From the NCBI GenBank assembly GCA_003991915.1, contig RQTK01000693.1, forward strand, positions 1 through 64,000: 64,000 nt of DNA, given 5' to 3'. Positions 22,758 through 35,205 of the stretch are shown here, one piece after another (the stretch's first letter is position 1; each line of letters starts with the position of its first letter). The notes under the pieces were generated by a model. That model saw only the letters and a program-made list of their open reading frames with translations, was not told the origin of the DNA and searched no databases. Position numbers and translations under genes: made by a program. The stretch is from Elysia chlorotica (lineage: Eukaryota > Mollusca > Gastropoda > Plakobranchidae).

Positions 22758-25700
22758 CTATCCAGATGTGGGACCATCACTGCTCCTGTTCAAAGTCTCC
22801 CCGAGCCTTCTCTGCGTTGCCTCCAGCAGAACAGCTCTCCTCTGCAGTCTATCCTCACTGGCTGGCCCCTCGCCGCTACCAGAATCTGTCTCTCGAGGTT
22901 CAGCGATGAGAGTCTTGTGTGAATTTGTGGTCACAACCTGCGGTGTTTCTAATGTAGCTGGATTGTCACTTGTGGATGTTGATTCTGAATCTTTTGACAG
23001 CTTTTGTTCATAATTCCTAAAAAAATAAAAATAAAAAAAAGAGAAAACAATAAGGGATTATTGCACATTGTCAAAACACAATTAAGATCACTTGGCATAT
23101 AATAACGTAGCCAAAAAATGAATTGGTGTGCTTTCTTTATGTTGGAAGACAACTAAACTGAACCAGGATTTCTAATTTGTGACTCCTTTGTGATGCTTGT
23201 ACAGGTTTATTCCATAGAAATGCTGCGGTTAATTTAAAATACATTGATTAATGGCGTTGAAAGCAGGATTTTTTTTTTAACCAAGTCCTCGATATTTAAC
23301 AATTTTAAACCAAAATCCACTTCTTTTTCTTTATAAATGAACTTGCTTTATGGTGATTAGTTAAAGAGTGGACTAAATTAGAAAAATAAACATTACCTTG
23401 ATATTTAACATTCTGATAACTTTATACTTTATAGAATTAAAGGGGGGAAAAATTGTTCCACTATACTGTATACTGTTTACCTATTCAACCCCTTTCAACC
23501 GATATCCTTTTCCACTGCATTCATTCCCTAAAGGACTGTTATACTCCCTAATATAATCTTTTCCAGTCCACCATGTCCATTATACACCCCTTTCCACTCC
23601 ACCACTTACCTAATACACCATGTTCCACCCCACTATTGCACTATTGTAATTTCCGCTCTAATTCACAATTTCCTGAACTCTTAAAACATCAGCCTCCATG
23701 TATTTAATGCATGAGTTACCTTGAAAAATTACTAAATTTAGCTAAAATTGTCTGAAAATGTTCATTGCCCAAAGTCCCTTCAAAATCCGGTGCTTTATGG
23801 GTTAATTCAAACTGTTCCCTTGCTTTGTTTTCCTCTCCCTCACCGTCTTGCCTGGTCCAGCATGGCTTTCTTACGCTGCTCCAGCATGCTCATCCTCTCG
23901 GATGCAGACTTGGAGAAACGTCCTCCGGTCATGCTGGATGAACTGCTAGCTCTGGAAAAGGAAACAACAACAACAACAAAAAAGACATGTAGCAAAACAC
24001 TAAAAGAAATTGTGACGATTACAAAATATTGACCTCAGGAAATAGAAGTTGATAAAAGTTTGAAGGAAGAAAAAATAATTGGAAAGGAAATTTGATGTGA
24101 CAGAGCAATGAACTATAACATAAGGAAAGTTTTCATTTTCTATCTAAGTGCAATTAGCCCAATTATATTCAAATTTTTTAATTCATAGTTTGATATATTA
24201 GTTGCTAATAAGTAGATTTTTTCAAAAAGAGTTGCACAGCAATTAGAGCTAAAACTACCCACTTGTAGTTTTTGAGAAAATATATAGACACAGATTTAAC
24301 CATTCCCAATTAATTATTGTGTGCTCATATGTACTTGTGCTAGCACCTCTTTGTATTGATCTGCATACTTTCCCTTTCAAAACAATTTAAAAAATCGACA
24401 CCTTTTATAAATTTTTGAAAATCCCTTAAAATAGTGCGCACCTAAGAAATAGGCCTTGAATCATGCAATGTGAAAAGGTTAACTACGTAAATGTAAATTC
24501 TAATGTGTAGCAGCACCCACTGTAGAGAGTTAGACTCATCAGCCTCAGACGAGGACTGAGACGGCAGCTCTCCCAGCTGCAGGTCTTGTTGAAAGTTTGG
24601 GAGCTGTGGCTGAGACGGGCTCTCCGCAGGGGCCGATGAGAACAGCCGATCTGACGGGTCTGAGGAGGCACTGGGGGACAGAGCTAGCGACTGGCTGGCT
24701 GTGGTCTGGGACAACAACAAAACAAAAAAAAAGAATTGATTTCAAATAAATATCCAAACGTCATACAACCATCTTAAAGCAATAATTCATTTGTGTAATG
24801 GCTCATGAAAAGGGCAAAATTCCACTTTACAGACACAGAAACTGAGAAAAACAAACTCTTGCTTCATATTTAAAAACATGGGATTAATTCAATTCCGCGT
24901 TTCTCCTGATCGCCACACATTCATTCTTGAGACTTTTTTTTTTAACAGAGTTAAAAATCATAAAAGACCAGATTAGAAATAAAACGGTAGATCAATGCAA
25001 GTGGATGCTTTGCAATGAAGACATCAATTGTGTATTACGCTACTGAACACAGTCCAAACGAAAAATTATGACTGGACGTTAGTAAAAAAAAAGTTGACTA
25101 TCGATATATGTTAAATCAACCTATAAAACTAATGGTAATAGTCATTGTATTGAATAGGTGAAAACAAAAGTACCTTATAATCGGATAGATAATATCAATA
25201 GTCCTATATTGTTTGTATGAAGTCTATTTTATTGGGTAACATTGGCTAGAAACTGACCGTACCATAATGATTGCTCATAAGGCATTATTTGCCACACTTA
25301 CGTGAAATTAATTACGCCCAAAGCGTAATGTTGGCAGGTCTGGGGCTGTCTATGATTTTTTATTGACACAGCTTTATAAGCTAGACCAACTTATGAGATT
25401 TCAATATAATTAATCACAACATAAGACCTGAAAACAAAATTTTACCACAGAAAGCAATGAGCCAATGTTTGCCAAATGCTAGGTGCTTGAATGTGAGGAT
25501 ATAGAAAATATCCAAAACAAGGAGCAAAGAAGTGGTGTTTATGACGAAACTAAACGAAAAAGATAAATAAACAGAGCCAGAACTCACAGGGGGCACAGTA
25601 ACTCTGCCCTCCAGGATGTTGTCAATGGTGAGATCAATAGATCTAGTTATTCGGAGATCTTCCATTATGACAGGCTGGGGGATGTTTGGAAAGACCACCT

Positions 25701-28700
25701 GCACCTCTCGAGCCTAGTCAGGTAAAATGGAAGTAAGACAAGATCACAAACAGTGAAATAAATGCAAATGTGTTTATTCAAATTCACAAGTGGATCATGT
25801 CTTATCATTAAGACACATATCTATCTATACATTCCTGAACTATTGACTATGTTTCTCAAAATGTCATAAATTTGAAAATTTGAGGTGTTAGTTTTATCTT
25901 CCTTCGCTTTAAATCTTGTATAAACCTTTCAAATAGTGATCTCTAGCTAAGTGTCCAGTATAATCATAAGAAATGTTGAAAAAAAAAAATGATATTTATG
26001 CTATAATCTCATACATTTTTGAATTCTAAATGTCAATTTAACAATTTATCTGCAATTCGTACAGGAGACTTCCTCAGCTGGTCAAAGATCATACTCTTTT
26101 AAGCAAAGTGAACCCACAGAGATAATTCTTGAGAAGCGGAGCCACCTACCATGTTGTCGAGCTGCGAGGTCTGGGTGGCATGAGCTTGCTGACCTGGCAG
26201 GAGGTTTGTGTGGGTTACTTCCACTGAGAAGCTTGGCAACCAGCTCACATACCTTGAGCCTGCGCGTACACAGCAAATAATAGGAATATTATCTATTCAG
26301 TGACAAAAAGTAAAATACATAGAGCATTGAGAAGTAAGGTTTAAAGCAGTAATGTAGTGCAGCAAGTAATGATTTTGATGAAGTGCTCTGAAGAAAAATA
26401 TAACCACCACTATTAAGCAGAAAGCAAAGAAAAGCAAAACCTGTGAGCAAAGAAAAAATGCATATAACTAGAATCTTGATGTATACACTAGACCAGACAG
26501 CAGCAAAGTGCTTTGCCTCAAGATGATCCTAAGTCTAACCTACACTGTTTCAACAGCAAGTGGCTGGACCTACCAGACAAATGGATTCATCTGGATTTTG
26601 ACAAAAGATAATTTCCGACTCACTGTCACAAACCATTTTTTTGTCCAGGTGGTATGAGGACATTTTTAATGAATAATCAGAACAATTCATCTCATTAAAG
26701 TAAATTACAACTGATTCTTGCAGTTGAGCTTCTTATTGGAATTAATGTCATATCTTTAAGGGTCTGGTATAAACCAATGATGCCAACTGGGTCAAAATAT
26801 TTAACCTCTTTCAGTAAATCAATCTGTAATAAAAATATATTATTCAACATGAAACAATGTGAATAAAACATTATTTTTTACAAATTTAGGGAAAATAACA
26901 ATGTCTGATAAATGATAAAGAAAATAAAGAAAAACATGCGCACCATCAAAGTGGAAAAAGTGATTTGTGGTTCCCTGGTTTGGCTGTGGTGCGATCACTT
27001 CTCCGACGTTCGGGGCTCCCGGCTGCCTGGGCTGGGGCTCCTCCCTCTCGCCCGTCTCGCTGAGCGTCATGCGGCACGTGGGGCACGAGGTGTCCTGCTC
27101 CAGCCACGACCTCAGGCATGAGCTGGGGAGGCAACAACCACGAGCACATTACAGAACTATTGGACATCCTAAAATTATGCCAACTGGACCTATTTTTTTT
27201 TTTACAGAACTTATACGCTTTCATAAACAATGTTGATTGGCAAGACACAGCCCCTTGACACATTTTTACTGAACTGTGAACTGTCAACTTTTTTTTATTA
27301 CTGAAAATCCATAAATTGACGGAAAATTGGCATCACTGTAACCACACTCCATTTCCTGGACGAACAAAAGGTTTTGATTGTTTGATTGATAACCATGCTT
27401 ACATAGACTGGTAAAAAAGTAAATGTAAATGATGAATGCCCTGAAAATAGAATAGCAGTAATAAGAAGACACATAAATCTGTACTATATTGGTCACACAA
27501 ATTGTTCACAACTGTGAATGTGACCCTTCCATTTCATAGCTCATGATAGTGGCAGTATAATTATATGATCTGTTTTGTAAAAATAATTTTGTTTACAAAA
27601 TACAGAATACAGAAGTCTTTTTTCAGCTCTCAAGGGGAAATTAAACATACACTGTCTTTATACAACAGCGTGTATAATTTAGGAGTAATTTTATAAGAAA
27701 AATCAAGGTTTCCTAATTTTTTATGGGACCAATTGATAAATAATATATCTCTCACGAGTGGTACTTTCATATAGTTTACTTTAGGAGCTTTCATTCAGTA
27801 AAAAAAAAAAAGCAGAAACACAAGATCTACAAGTCTTAACACTCACTTGTGGAATAAATGACCACAGGGCAGTTTTCGGGCAGACTCCATCTTCTCCCAG
27901 CAAATAGCGCAGTCATCAGCATTGTGCTCCAGATCTTCTTGTGTGGCCATGGGAAATCTGGTTTAAGAACTGACTTAATGAATAGATGTGTTCTAACAAT
28001 CTCTGAATAAAAAAAAGATACCATGAATTTCAATATTACAAAGAAGAACATACAAGTAACAGGCTATCTAATTCTATGATATAAAAATAACAGTTTTAAA
28101 GAAAAGAAATATCTCTTACTTTGACTCCATATCTTTTACAACGCGAAGATAATTCTTGTGTCTTTTGAGGCGTCTCTGGAACTCATAGAACAGGAAACGC
28201 AGCTGCATGCTGATCACAAGACTGGCCATGCTCAGAAAGATGTTTCCGTAGAGCTGGACGAGAACAATAAGTTAAGGTTTTGTATAAATAAGAGATGACC
28301 AATTTCTTTGCCACTTTTAACAAACTCGTAATTGAAAAAAGTAAATATTTATGATAAACAGTCATTAACTTGAACTAAAGCACTAAGGATGCAAAAGGAA
28401 AAAGAATACAGAAAACGTTGAGCCACTTTCAGTATAAATCGAAAGAAGTGCAAAGACATTTGGTATAAAATAACATGCTTAAGATGGTATCAGTGTCTTT
28501 TCTTAATAAAACAGTCACTTACTTGAACTGAAGCAGGCCTGCCTACTTGAAAAAGACTATTTAGGTACTCCCATAGCAAAAAAAAGGTAGTTTTCAGTCC
28601 AAAAAAAAAAAAGTACAGACGCAGTTTTTCTCTATTTGTTGGATCACGATACATGTACTCAGTAATGTGTATATGAAGTGTCTATACACACTATAGATGT

Positions 28701-31700
28701 ATAGTGTTTCTGCCTCAATATGCTATAAACCAAACAAAACCGACAAAAAAACAAAAAAAAAACAAACAAAAAAACAGCCCAAAAAATAAATAAATAACCA
28801 AAAACCTTTTGTCGATCATATAAATACCTTGGGGGTGACTTTGTTGTAAATTCTTACCCAAAATAGCAAAATTGATTAACTACATTTTTCTAAAAAAATC
28901 CATTTTGACAACATAACGTCTCTGTGTGATGAATAGCAAATAAAATAATAGAACATATATTGAACACTCCTTTTCTGAACTGAAACACTTCAATTTAAAT
29001 TTCGAGTTAAAGAGTTTGAGAGTTCTTGAGAGTTCTAGAGAGAGAGAGAGATAGTGAGTGAGTGAGTTTGTTTTTACTGCACTCAGCACGATAACAGCTA
29101 TATTGTGCCCATGATGTACTAAGACAGTTAATACATTATACTAGTAGCAACAGTGGCTCCTTTATCTGTTTGAATAGTAAAAGCAAAAAAAAAATTGTGC
29201 GTAAAAAGGTTGGTTAAAAGTGAAGGGTATATACAGTAGTGTAAAAGATCCAGATTATGTTCTCTATAGAGGGAGGGAGAGAATTCTCTCCCGCTATCTG
29301 GGTTTAACGTTTCCTAGGTTTCCCTGGGGGATCCTATACGGCGAGATCCAGATTATCAAAGTTAAATTTTATTATATACACCAATGTCCTTCAGGTACTT
29401 CAGTAGGTGCTTAGAACTACCATAAGTAAATATGCTCTATAGTGGCTTGGAAGCCAGGTACAGATTTCTTTCCCGGCAAAAAAGCGGACAGTCAACCAGA
29501 AAGTGACTTATGGATAATTGGTTTTCACACTGTGGAGGCTCTTCCCCTCTCAGTAGGAAGGCGCGAGTAAGATAAGAATGCCCAAATCGGACTCGATCGA
29601 GTACTACCTGATCTCGCCATCTAGTCTGACCGGTATTAATCGGACGAATAAAAGATAAATTAGTTTTTCATTCCTTGTTTCCCTCATGGAAGATTCGTGT
29701 ACGTAAAGGACGAAGGTCAAGGACTGGAAGTTAAGATGGTATTAATAAAAGGAATAAATGATTAACGAAATCTATGTTACTTGTATGTAAACGCATATTG
29801 AGCTCATGATAACGTAAATCAGAATCATTGCTTGCTTGAAAATGATTACCAGTGTTTATGAATGAAACAGAGATTGGTATGATTCAAACGAACGAACCGC
29901 AAGAGAAAACAACGAGTTGGGAGTGATCAGTATCGATGACATTGTTGACTAACCCAATCTCGATAGCACTGTATAACAAGTACAGGAAAAAAATTTAAAA
30001 TATCGCCTATCGGTAAAATAAAAAAAACTTTCATAAATTTTCTTTCGTCCACGTACAAAGCACTAGAAACTTTCTTTATTTTTCTCAATATCGGTCTCAT
30101 GATTGAAAGGAGCATCGTAGCTGTACCTCAAATACGCACCTTTTTTTGCCAAAAGCAGCGGTGTCATCCTGAAGGTTGTATATTTTCAATAATAAAAAAA
30201 AAGTATCGGCGTATTTGGGTAGAAAAAGTTAAAGAAAAAAACAGCGTACAGGTAGGCAGCTTTGGAAGGTGTGCTATTAGTACCTTTTCGAATACATATA
30301 TCTTAGAAAATAAGATCTAAGAGACTAGGCTTCAATAAAGAGCGCAAAATCCTAGGTCTATCACAAAATACCTTACCAAGGCGGACTCAGCTGAAATGTA
30401 AATAGGGGCGGGTCATGAGCTTTCTGCTGCCACGGAAACGGCGAACAGAGGCAGATATTGAAAATAATCGGTGATCGCGCTGCTTTATTTGTTCACAGTT
30501 TGAAAAATTGGTACATTTCTTTGGAAATCGGGATTGACGACGAAAATCAGTACGTACCAATCAAATCGGTACAAGTAGGTAGGTCTTCTGAAGCACAAAG
30601 GACCAGAAAATGTTTTGGCTACTTTTAGCCTTCTCCAGTATAAATTGAAATTTGTATGAAAGAGAATAAGTATAACAAAGCATGTTTATGGCGGTATCAG
30701 TGTCTTTTCTAATAGGGAAAACTACCTACCAGCATGTGTGTGTGGTGTGCGAAGTTCACAGACAGGTCCACCAGCTCAAACACCAGTTCTGTGTAGTACA
30801 CAAATATGGCTCTGCCTTCCCACACACCTTCTAAACTCATGTCCCACAGTTGGATCACATATCTGATAGTTAGGAAAAGCAGAGATGTAGTGACTAGGGA
30901 TCACTTGTCAATGTGCACAGTGTTCCAGTGACTAAATCATTTTTGTACAACCTCAAAATACATATTAAAAATTATTTAGACAGTAACTAGTAGGATAAGA
31001 CATTCCAACATCATATTTGAAAAATATTTTAATTTAAAAAAATTGCCTTTTTTCCTAACATGTCATAATACCAGTATCAAACATGTCTAATTAAAAAATG
31101 TTTTTTTTCTGATCAAAGTCTAGATCTGCACAGTCCTTCAATTGAATGCCAAACCTAACAAGTAGTGTGTACATATTGAATTTCATCAATAGACTAATAG
31201 TTTATTTTATTCTTATCCTTGTAAGAGAATAAACTATACAATGAAACCTTTCAAATTTGCAACAAATTTTAAGAATTGAAATTCACATTATAACATACCT
31301 AACTATGACATAGAGACATCTTAATAGAAGCAAGAGGCTCTGTGGAAGGATAAAAATAATTGCACATTTCTTGAGAATTTAACATTTTTTGTCATAGTTA
31401 AATGAAGAAATTGTCTTATCATTATTTTATCTATCATCTCATCTTACTTTAATATATCTGACATAACATTTTTACTTATCTTATTTCTGTTGGCTCAGTA
31501 CTACAGGGCAGCAAAGTATCGATTCAGATAATTCTTTGATCCTTTGATTTCGAAGATATTCATTTACATGAGTATGATCCTAGCTCTACTATAGGCTCTA
31601 AACATCTTTTCTTTTTTTCATATGTTTGTGGAGAAAATGTATATCTTGAACTTAAAATCATAATCTACTTAAAAAAAAAAAAAAGAAAAAGAAAATAAAA

Positions 31701-34700
31701 CAGGAAAACTCTTCTATAAATGTTAGCATCCCCGTCCCCTTCTTTCCATGTATACTAAAATTTTGTTAATTGCCTATTTCAAAACTTCAACTCAAAGAAA
31801 ATGACCTACATCTATATTGGATTACTCAGAAGACCTCAACCATGTTTATTTCTTTGTCATACCTCTGCGGCCAAGAATGCAAATATTGTGAGACTGATGT
31901 TGATTCCCACCCAGACACAGCCCGTGAGAATGACGCCACACAAGGTCAGAATGGTGAGCAGGAGCATCAACAGCTTGACATGGGCAGATCGAGGGGTGGC
32001 GGGGGAAAACGACAACTGGAAAAAAACCCACCAACAACAAAACCCAATAACAAATGCTGTATATAAATTTATTTTTCAAAAATCAAAAGGAGATAAAGAT
32101 TTGCAAAGTTTTCATTTGCTGTAAAAACATTATCTGCATAGAAGGTGATTTCACAGATGTTACACTTTTAATATTTATTTTAATAATAATAATAATACAT
32201 GGCTTTTATTTAGCGCAACACCCAAGACAATGCCTGGCTCAGTGCCCTTTACAAAGTGTTTAAAATGACCATGAACGTACATTTAATATATAAATATCAT
32301 TATCGTAGTGATTAAAAATATAGATAATAAAGAATTTTCATTTTATATATAAATATCATTATCGTAGTGATTAAAAATACAAATAATAAAGATCATCATT
32401 AAAAATAACGAACAATAATTAAGTCTTAGCAACTATTTCTTTAAAATTACAGAGAGTAAAATTACAATAACAATACACAAAATAAAAATATCAAATGTGT
32501 ATACACAAATTAGTGCCTAAGACATAATCATTGTATCCTTGTGGTAAAGCATTCCACACTCTTGGGGCACAGTATCCGAATGATTTTTCGCCCACTGCCT
32601 TGAGGCGCATTCTTGGTACGACAAGAGCAGTGGGGTCAGTTGCTGATCTTAACTGTTTTTTTGGAACATAAGCTTTAACTAAGTTTTGGAGGTATTGTGG
32701 GGCGGTTCCATGGACACACTTATAGCATATTGTGGCTGCTTTATATTGCAATCTCTTCTCAACTGGAAGCCAATGCGAAGATCGCAAAAGAGGCAACTTC
32801 ATAAAATAATACCTATTATAATAAAAATAATAACTTATTATGATAAAAAAATTTAAAATAAAATAGGTTATTTTATTTTTGCAGCACAAAGAAAACTTGA
32901 CAAGAGTCCCTTCTTCCCCAACTTTAATTCCAAACCTGGTCACTCACGTATTCAAACCTATCCTTCGACAACTGTGTGAGGAGATGAAGAAAGCCGAGTC
33001 CAGAGAACCAGGCGATCCAGAGCACTACCTCATCCATGCTCTGAACGTTCATCACACCAAATATAAAAATGAACTTGTAAAACACAAAGTTCCAAAACTT
33101 GTCTTTGAGATGCTGAAACAAAATTGAAAAAGGGGACAAAAGCGTGGTTAGATTTCAAACTTGTAAATGTTCATTAACTGTCACTAGTGATATAGACAGA
33201 AACAAGAATCAGTGAAGTGATATCTTGCTTATGACTTCCATTTGAAGGGAATAAAAAAAAAGAATTTGGACATGAGATATATCAAAATAAAATTGTTTTA
33301 TATTCTTGCAACAACCACAAAACACAAAGGTTTGATTAATAACTTCGGAAGATTTGTTACGCCATCATTTTAAAATAATTATGTATAGTACTCTCTCATT
33401 ACAGAAAAAGCTTAAACAAATAAACACAGGGACGTACAATTATAAGAAACTTTAAAAGAGAAATGATTTGTTACAAATGCAAATTACTAGGTTTTTTGTT
33501 TTCTTTTTAAAGCAAACTTGGTGTTTTCAACCTTGTAAAAATAAATATAGTTTTCAAAGATTCTATGTAGTTAAATTCTTTGTGAACTTACTTGTTGCTC
33601 ACTGACTCTCAACTCTCCAAAGACAATGCTCTGTATAACTTTCCCCAGCAATATTAAGACACAGTAACTGCTGTTTACCAATGTCTGAAAGATACAAGAC
33701 AACATAAATGTAAAAATGTTTGAGTGAGGATAGAGAAATAGAGATGGAGAGAGTAATATTGAACAGCAAATATAAATATAAATATATGGACCTTCATGAG
33801 GCAGCTGGAGGATCTTGACTTTGCAGACGACATAAGTCTTCTCTCACAAAGATAAGACGCTCAAAAGAAACTATATCGTGTGTCAGAAGAAGCCAGAAAG
33901 ATTGGACTCCAGAGAAATATCAGAAAAACTGAGGCCATACGTATCAATAACAGACAGGAAGACCCACTGCAGCTGCATCAGGAAAACAAAGACGTCGACA
34001 AGTTTGTTTATCTTGGCAGTGTTGTAAGTGAAGATGGAGGAACAGAAGAGGACATCAGATGCCGAATCAATAAGGCCCAATACGTTTTCAAAACCCTAAG
34101 ACCAATATAAAGGTCTACAGTCCTGTCGGTACGAAACAAGATCCGAATCTTCAATACCAACGTGTAGTCGGCCAAACTCTATGGCTCAGAAACAAGACCA
34201 ACAGCCATAAATTGCAATCATTCACCTACAGATGCCTCAGAAACATCCTCAACATTAGGTGGCCTGAAGTTATCCCGAACAAAGAACTATGCGACAGAAC
34301 GAAGCAAACCTCTATCGAGACAGAGATAAAAAAATGCAAATGTGGCTGGATAGGCCACACACTTCGAAAGCCTGTATCCAACATCAGAAGGCAAGCCCTG
34401 GGGTGGAACCCCCAAGGTAAATGCAGGGTCGGACGTCCGAAGCACCGATGCTGAGATAAAAGCTGCTGGTAGTACATGAGCTGAGCCGAAGAGAACTAAT
34501 CAGAACCCAGTTGGGTGGAGGGAATTTGTTGCAGCCCTTTGTTCCACAGGGAATCAAGAGGGTTAAACTAAAAAACTAAACTAAACAACATAAATTGGCA
34601 TAATTTAGCGTTTACAAAAAAATCACCCGAAGGTGCGCAGGTGAACTCACCCACACACACCAGGTCTCAATGCGCATGATGTAAAGCATATTGAGGAAGT

Positions 34701-34910
34701 GTTCCTCTTCACTGTACGGCAGCGTCAGGTTGATCAGCTCGGGCGGAAGACCAAGCTCCTCCTCCAACTGGGTGTCGGGGTCAGAGGTCAGCTTGGTAAT
34801 CACCGTTTGGTGAGCATAGAATGTGGCCAAGGCCAAGAACACAGAACCGACAAGCTGATGTACGTGTGGAGGCTGGGCAGGGGCAAGCGATCTAACAGTA
34901 TGGCAGGCAT
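22758..34910 (-). CDS. AMFR: AMFR/gp78, ER-membrane RING E3 ubiquitin ligase (14 coding exons)
   Basis: ER-associated degradation ligase: binds E2 UBE2G2 and p97/VCP and ubiquitinates misfolded or regulated membrane proteins. Exons in coding order, phases consistent: 34910-34651 (ATG at 34910, exon begins at acceptor 34949), 33684-33592, 33112-32948, 32015-31863, 31339-31299, 30862-30730, 28253-28120, 27957-27847, 27122-26944, 26259-26150, 25713-25588, 24705-24521, 23951-23844, 23016-22758. Predicted 684 residues (human 643) if the frame break in exon 1 is bridged. Blocks: MPAILLDRLPLPSLHTY start; HLKDKFWNFVFYKFIFIFGV membrane segment; RING-H2 about 342-379 (C342, C345, C357, H359, H362, C365, C376, C379; DDCAICWEKMESARKLPCGH); NHFFHFDG; CUE domain about 455-498 (VFPNIPQPVIMEDL); RFSKSASERMSMLEQRKKAM (574-593), the G2BR region; C-terminal RLQRRAVLLEATQRR (655-669), the VIM-like p97-binding helix. 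The CUE domain and order exclude SYVN1/HRD1. Transcription probably starts upstream of 34949 in an unseen non-coding exon. Confidence 0.96.
25031..25345 (-). pseudogene. Decayed partial copy of the RGG-vWA gene (exon 5 end plus intron) inside an AMFR intron
   Basis: About 315 bp resembling 55340-55700 in the same orientation. It includes a nearly exact ATCAATAGTCCTATATTGTT followed by TGTATGAAGTCTATTTT, and CGTAATGTTGGCAGGTCTG corresponding to the exon coding for ADLPTLRFG. The coding part (about 25268-25340) has lost its reading frame. Because intron sequence is included, this is a DNA-level duplication and not a retrocopy. Confidence 0.8.
28358..28540. repeat. Diverged intronic repeats shared with 30600-30715
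   Basis: ATAAACAGTCATTAACTTGA recurs as a variant about 150 bp on. A block with TTTCAGTATAAATCGAAA and GATGGTATCAGTGTCTTTTC resembles 30630-30710 (GGCGGTATCAGTGTCTTTTC). Both lie in the same AMFR intron. Confidence 0.6.
29040..29720 (-). mobile_element. I-group LINE 3' end (knuckle plus 3' UTR)
   Basis: Minus strand reads RVRFGHSYLTRAFLLRGEEP, then ISHFLVDCPLF, followed by a 3' UTR that matches 61960-62270 on the plus strand (CTGTACCTGGCTTCCAAGCC, GGACATTGGTGTATATTATA, GTGCCGTAAAAACAAACTCA-like). It lies in the 28253-30730 AMFR intron. Multiple frame breaks. Confidence 0.8.
29259..29343. mobile_element. 85-bp insertion with 13-bp target duplication
   Basis: AGATCCAGATTAT flanks it on both sides (29246-29258 and 29344-29356). 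The homologous LINE copy at 62090-62150 lacks the insert. The insert contains CTCTCCCGCTATCTGGGTTT and ATCCTATACGGCG, blocks also present near 18350-18408. Confidence 0.8.
31299..31339 (-). CDS. AMFR: AMFR 41-nt microexon
   Basis: Acceptor TTTTTATCCTTCCACAG, donor AG|GTATGT. It reads SLLLLLRCLYVIV plus AG, completing Arg with the A that opens exon 30862-30730. This replaces the vertebrate SLLVTVRTAHVILR stretch, so protein alignment and phase (0 in, 2 out) both require it. It is too short for ORF finding. Confidence 0.85.
32180..32815 (-). mobile_element. CR1/L2-like LINE 3' end with (ATT)n tail
   Basis: Minus-strand frame reads RSSHWLPVEKRLQYKAATIC, then YKCVHGTAPQYL, RMRLKAVGEKSFGYCAPRVW and NALPQ, the usual C-terminal block of CR1/L2-type ORF2. 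The 3' UTR holds a ~59-bp tandem repeat (32283-32397) and ends in an ATT microsatellite (32182-32196). 5'-truncated; inside the AMFR intron between exons 32948 and 32015. Confidence 0.8.
33785..34580 (+). mobile_element. Non-LTR reverse transcriptase fragment
   Basis: Plus strand reads QLEDLDFADDISLLSQ, then VSEEARKIGLQRNIRKTEAI, FVYLGSVVSEDGGTEEDIRC, and in another frame CGWIGHTLRKP and GKCRVGRPKHRC. Several stops and frameshifts. It lies antisense in the intron between AMFR exons 1 and 2. Confidence 0.85.
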
Positions 34911-34949
34911 GCCGACAAAAAACACACTCATCAACCTGCGTGGGAAAGG
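34651..34949 (-). CDS. AMFR: AMFR first coding exon with frame break
   Basis: Acceptor TTGTTCTCTTGCAG ends at 34950, donor TGG|GTGAGT at 34650. The N-terminal frame from ATG 34910 reads MPAILLDRLPLPSLHTYISL and on to SVL, which aligns with the vertebrate start, then would hit a stop. The downstream frame (FLALATFYAHQTVITKL...YIMRIETWCVW) joins correctly to exon 2. The switch falls at about 34840-34842, where two extra bases (or one missing base) separate CTG from TTCTTG. An upstream in-frame ATG at 34931 would add seven residues. Confidence 0.85.
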
Positions 34950-35080
34950 CTGCAAGAGAACAAATGTTGCAAAAATATATTTAAAAAGGAAATGAGGGTA
35001 ACGTCTTTGTTTGAAAACTACTTCCACTGATAAAGGGATAATTACAAAATTGCGGTCATGAATTATGTAATGGCTTGGTT

Positions 35081-35086
<6 letters not shown>

Positions 35087-35156
<70 letters not shown>

Positions 35157-35205
35157 TAGGGAGAGGGAGAGGGGGATAGGGAGAGAGAGGGAGAGAGAGG
35201 GGGTG
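35087..35205. repeat. (AG)n microsatellite, partly interrupted
   Basis: Long GA tract followed by degenerate GGGAGAGGGAG; about 130 bp upstream of the AMFR first coding exon. Confidence 0.97.

Noticed and set aside
22758..34910. SYVN1/HRD1 as identity of the RING ligase
   Set aside because: The CUE domain, the KDKFWNF/FIFGV block and the C-terminal VIM-like helix follow AMFR, not HRD1.
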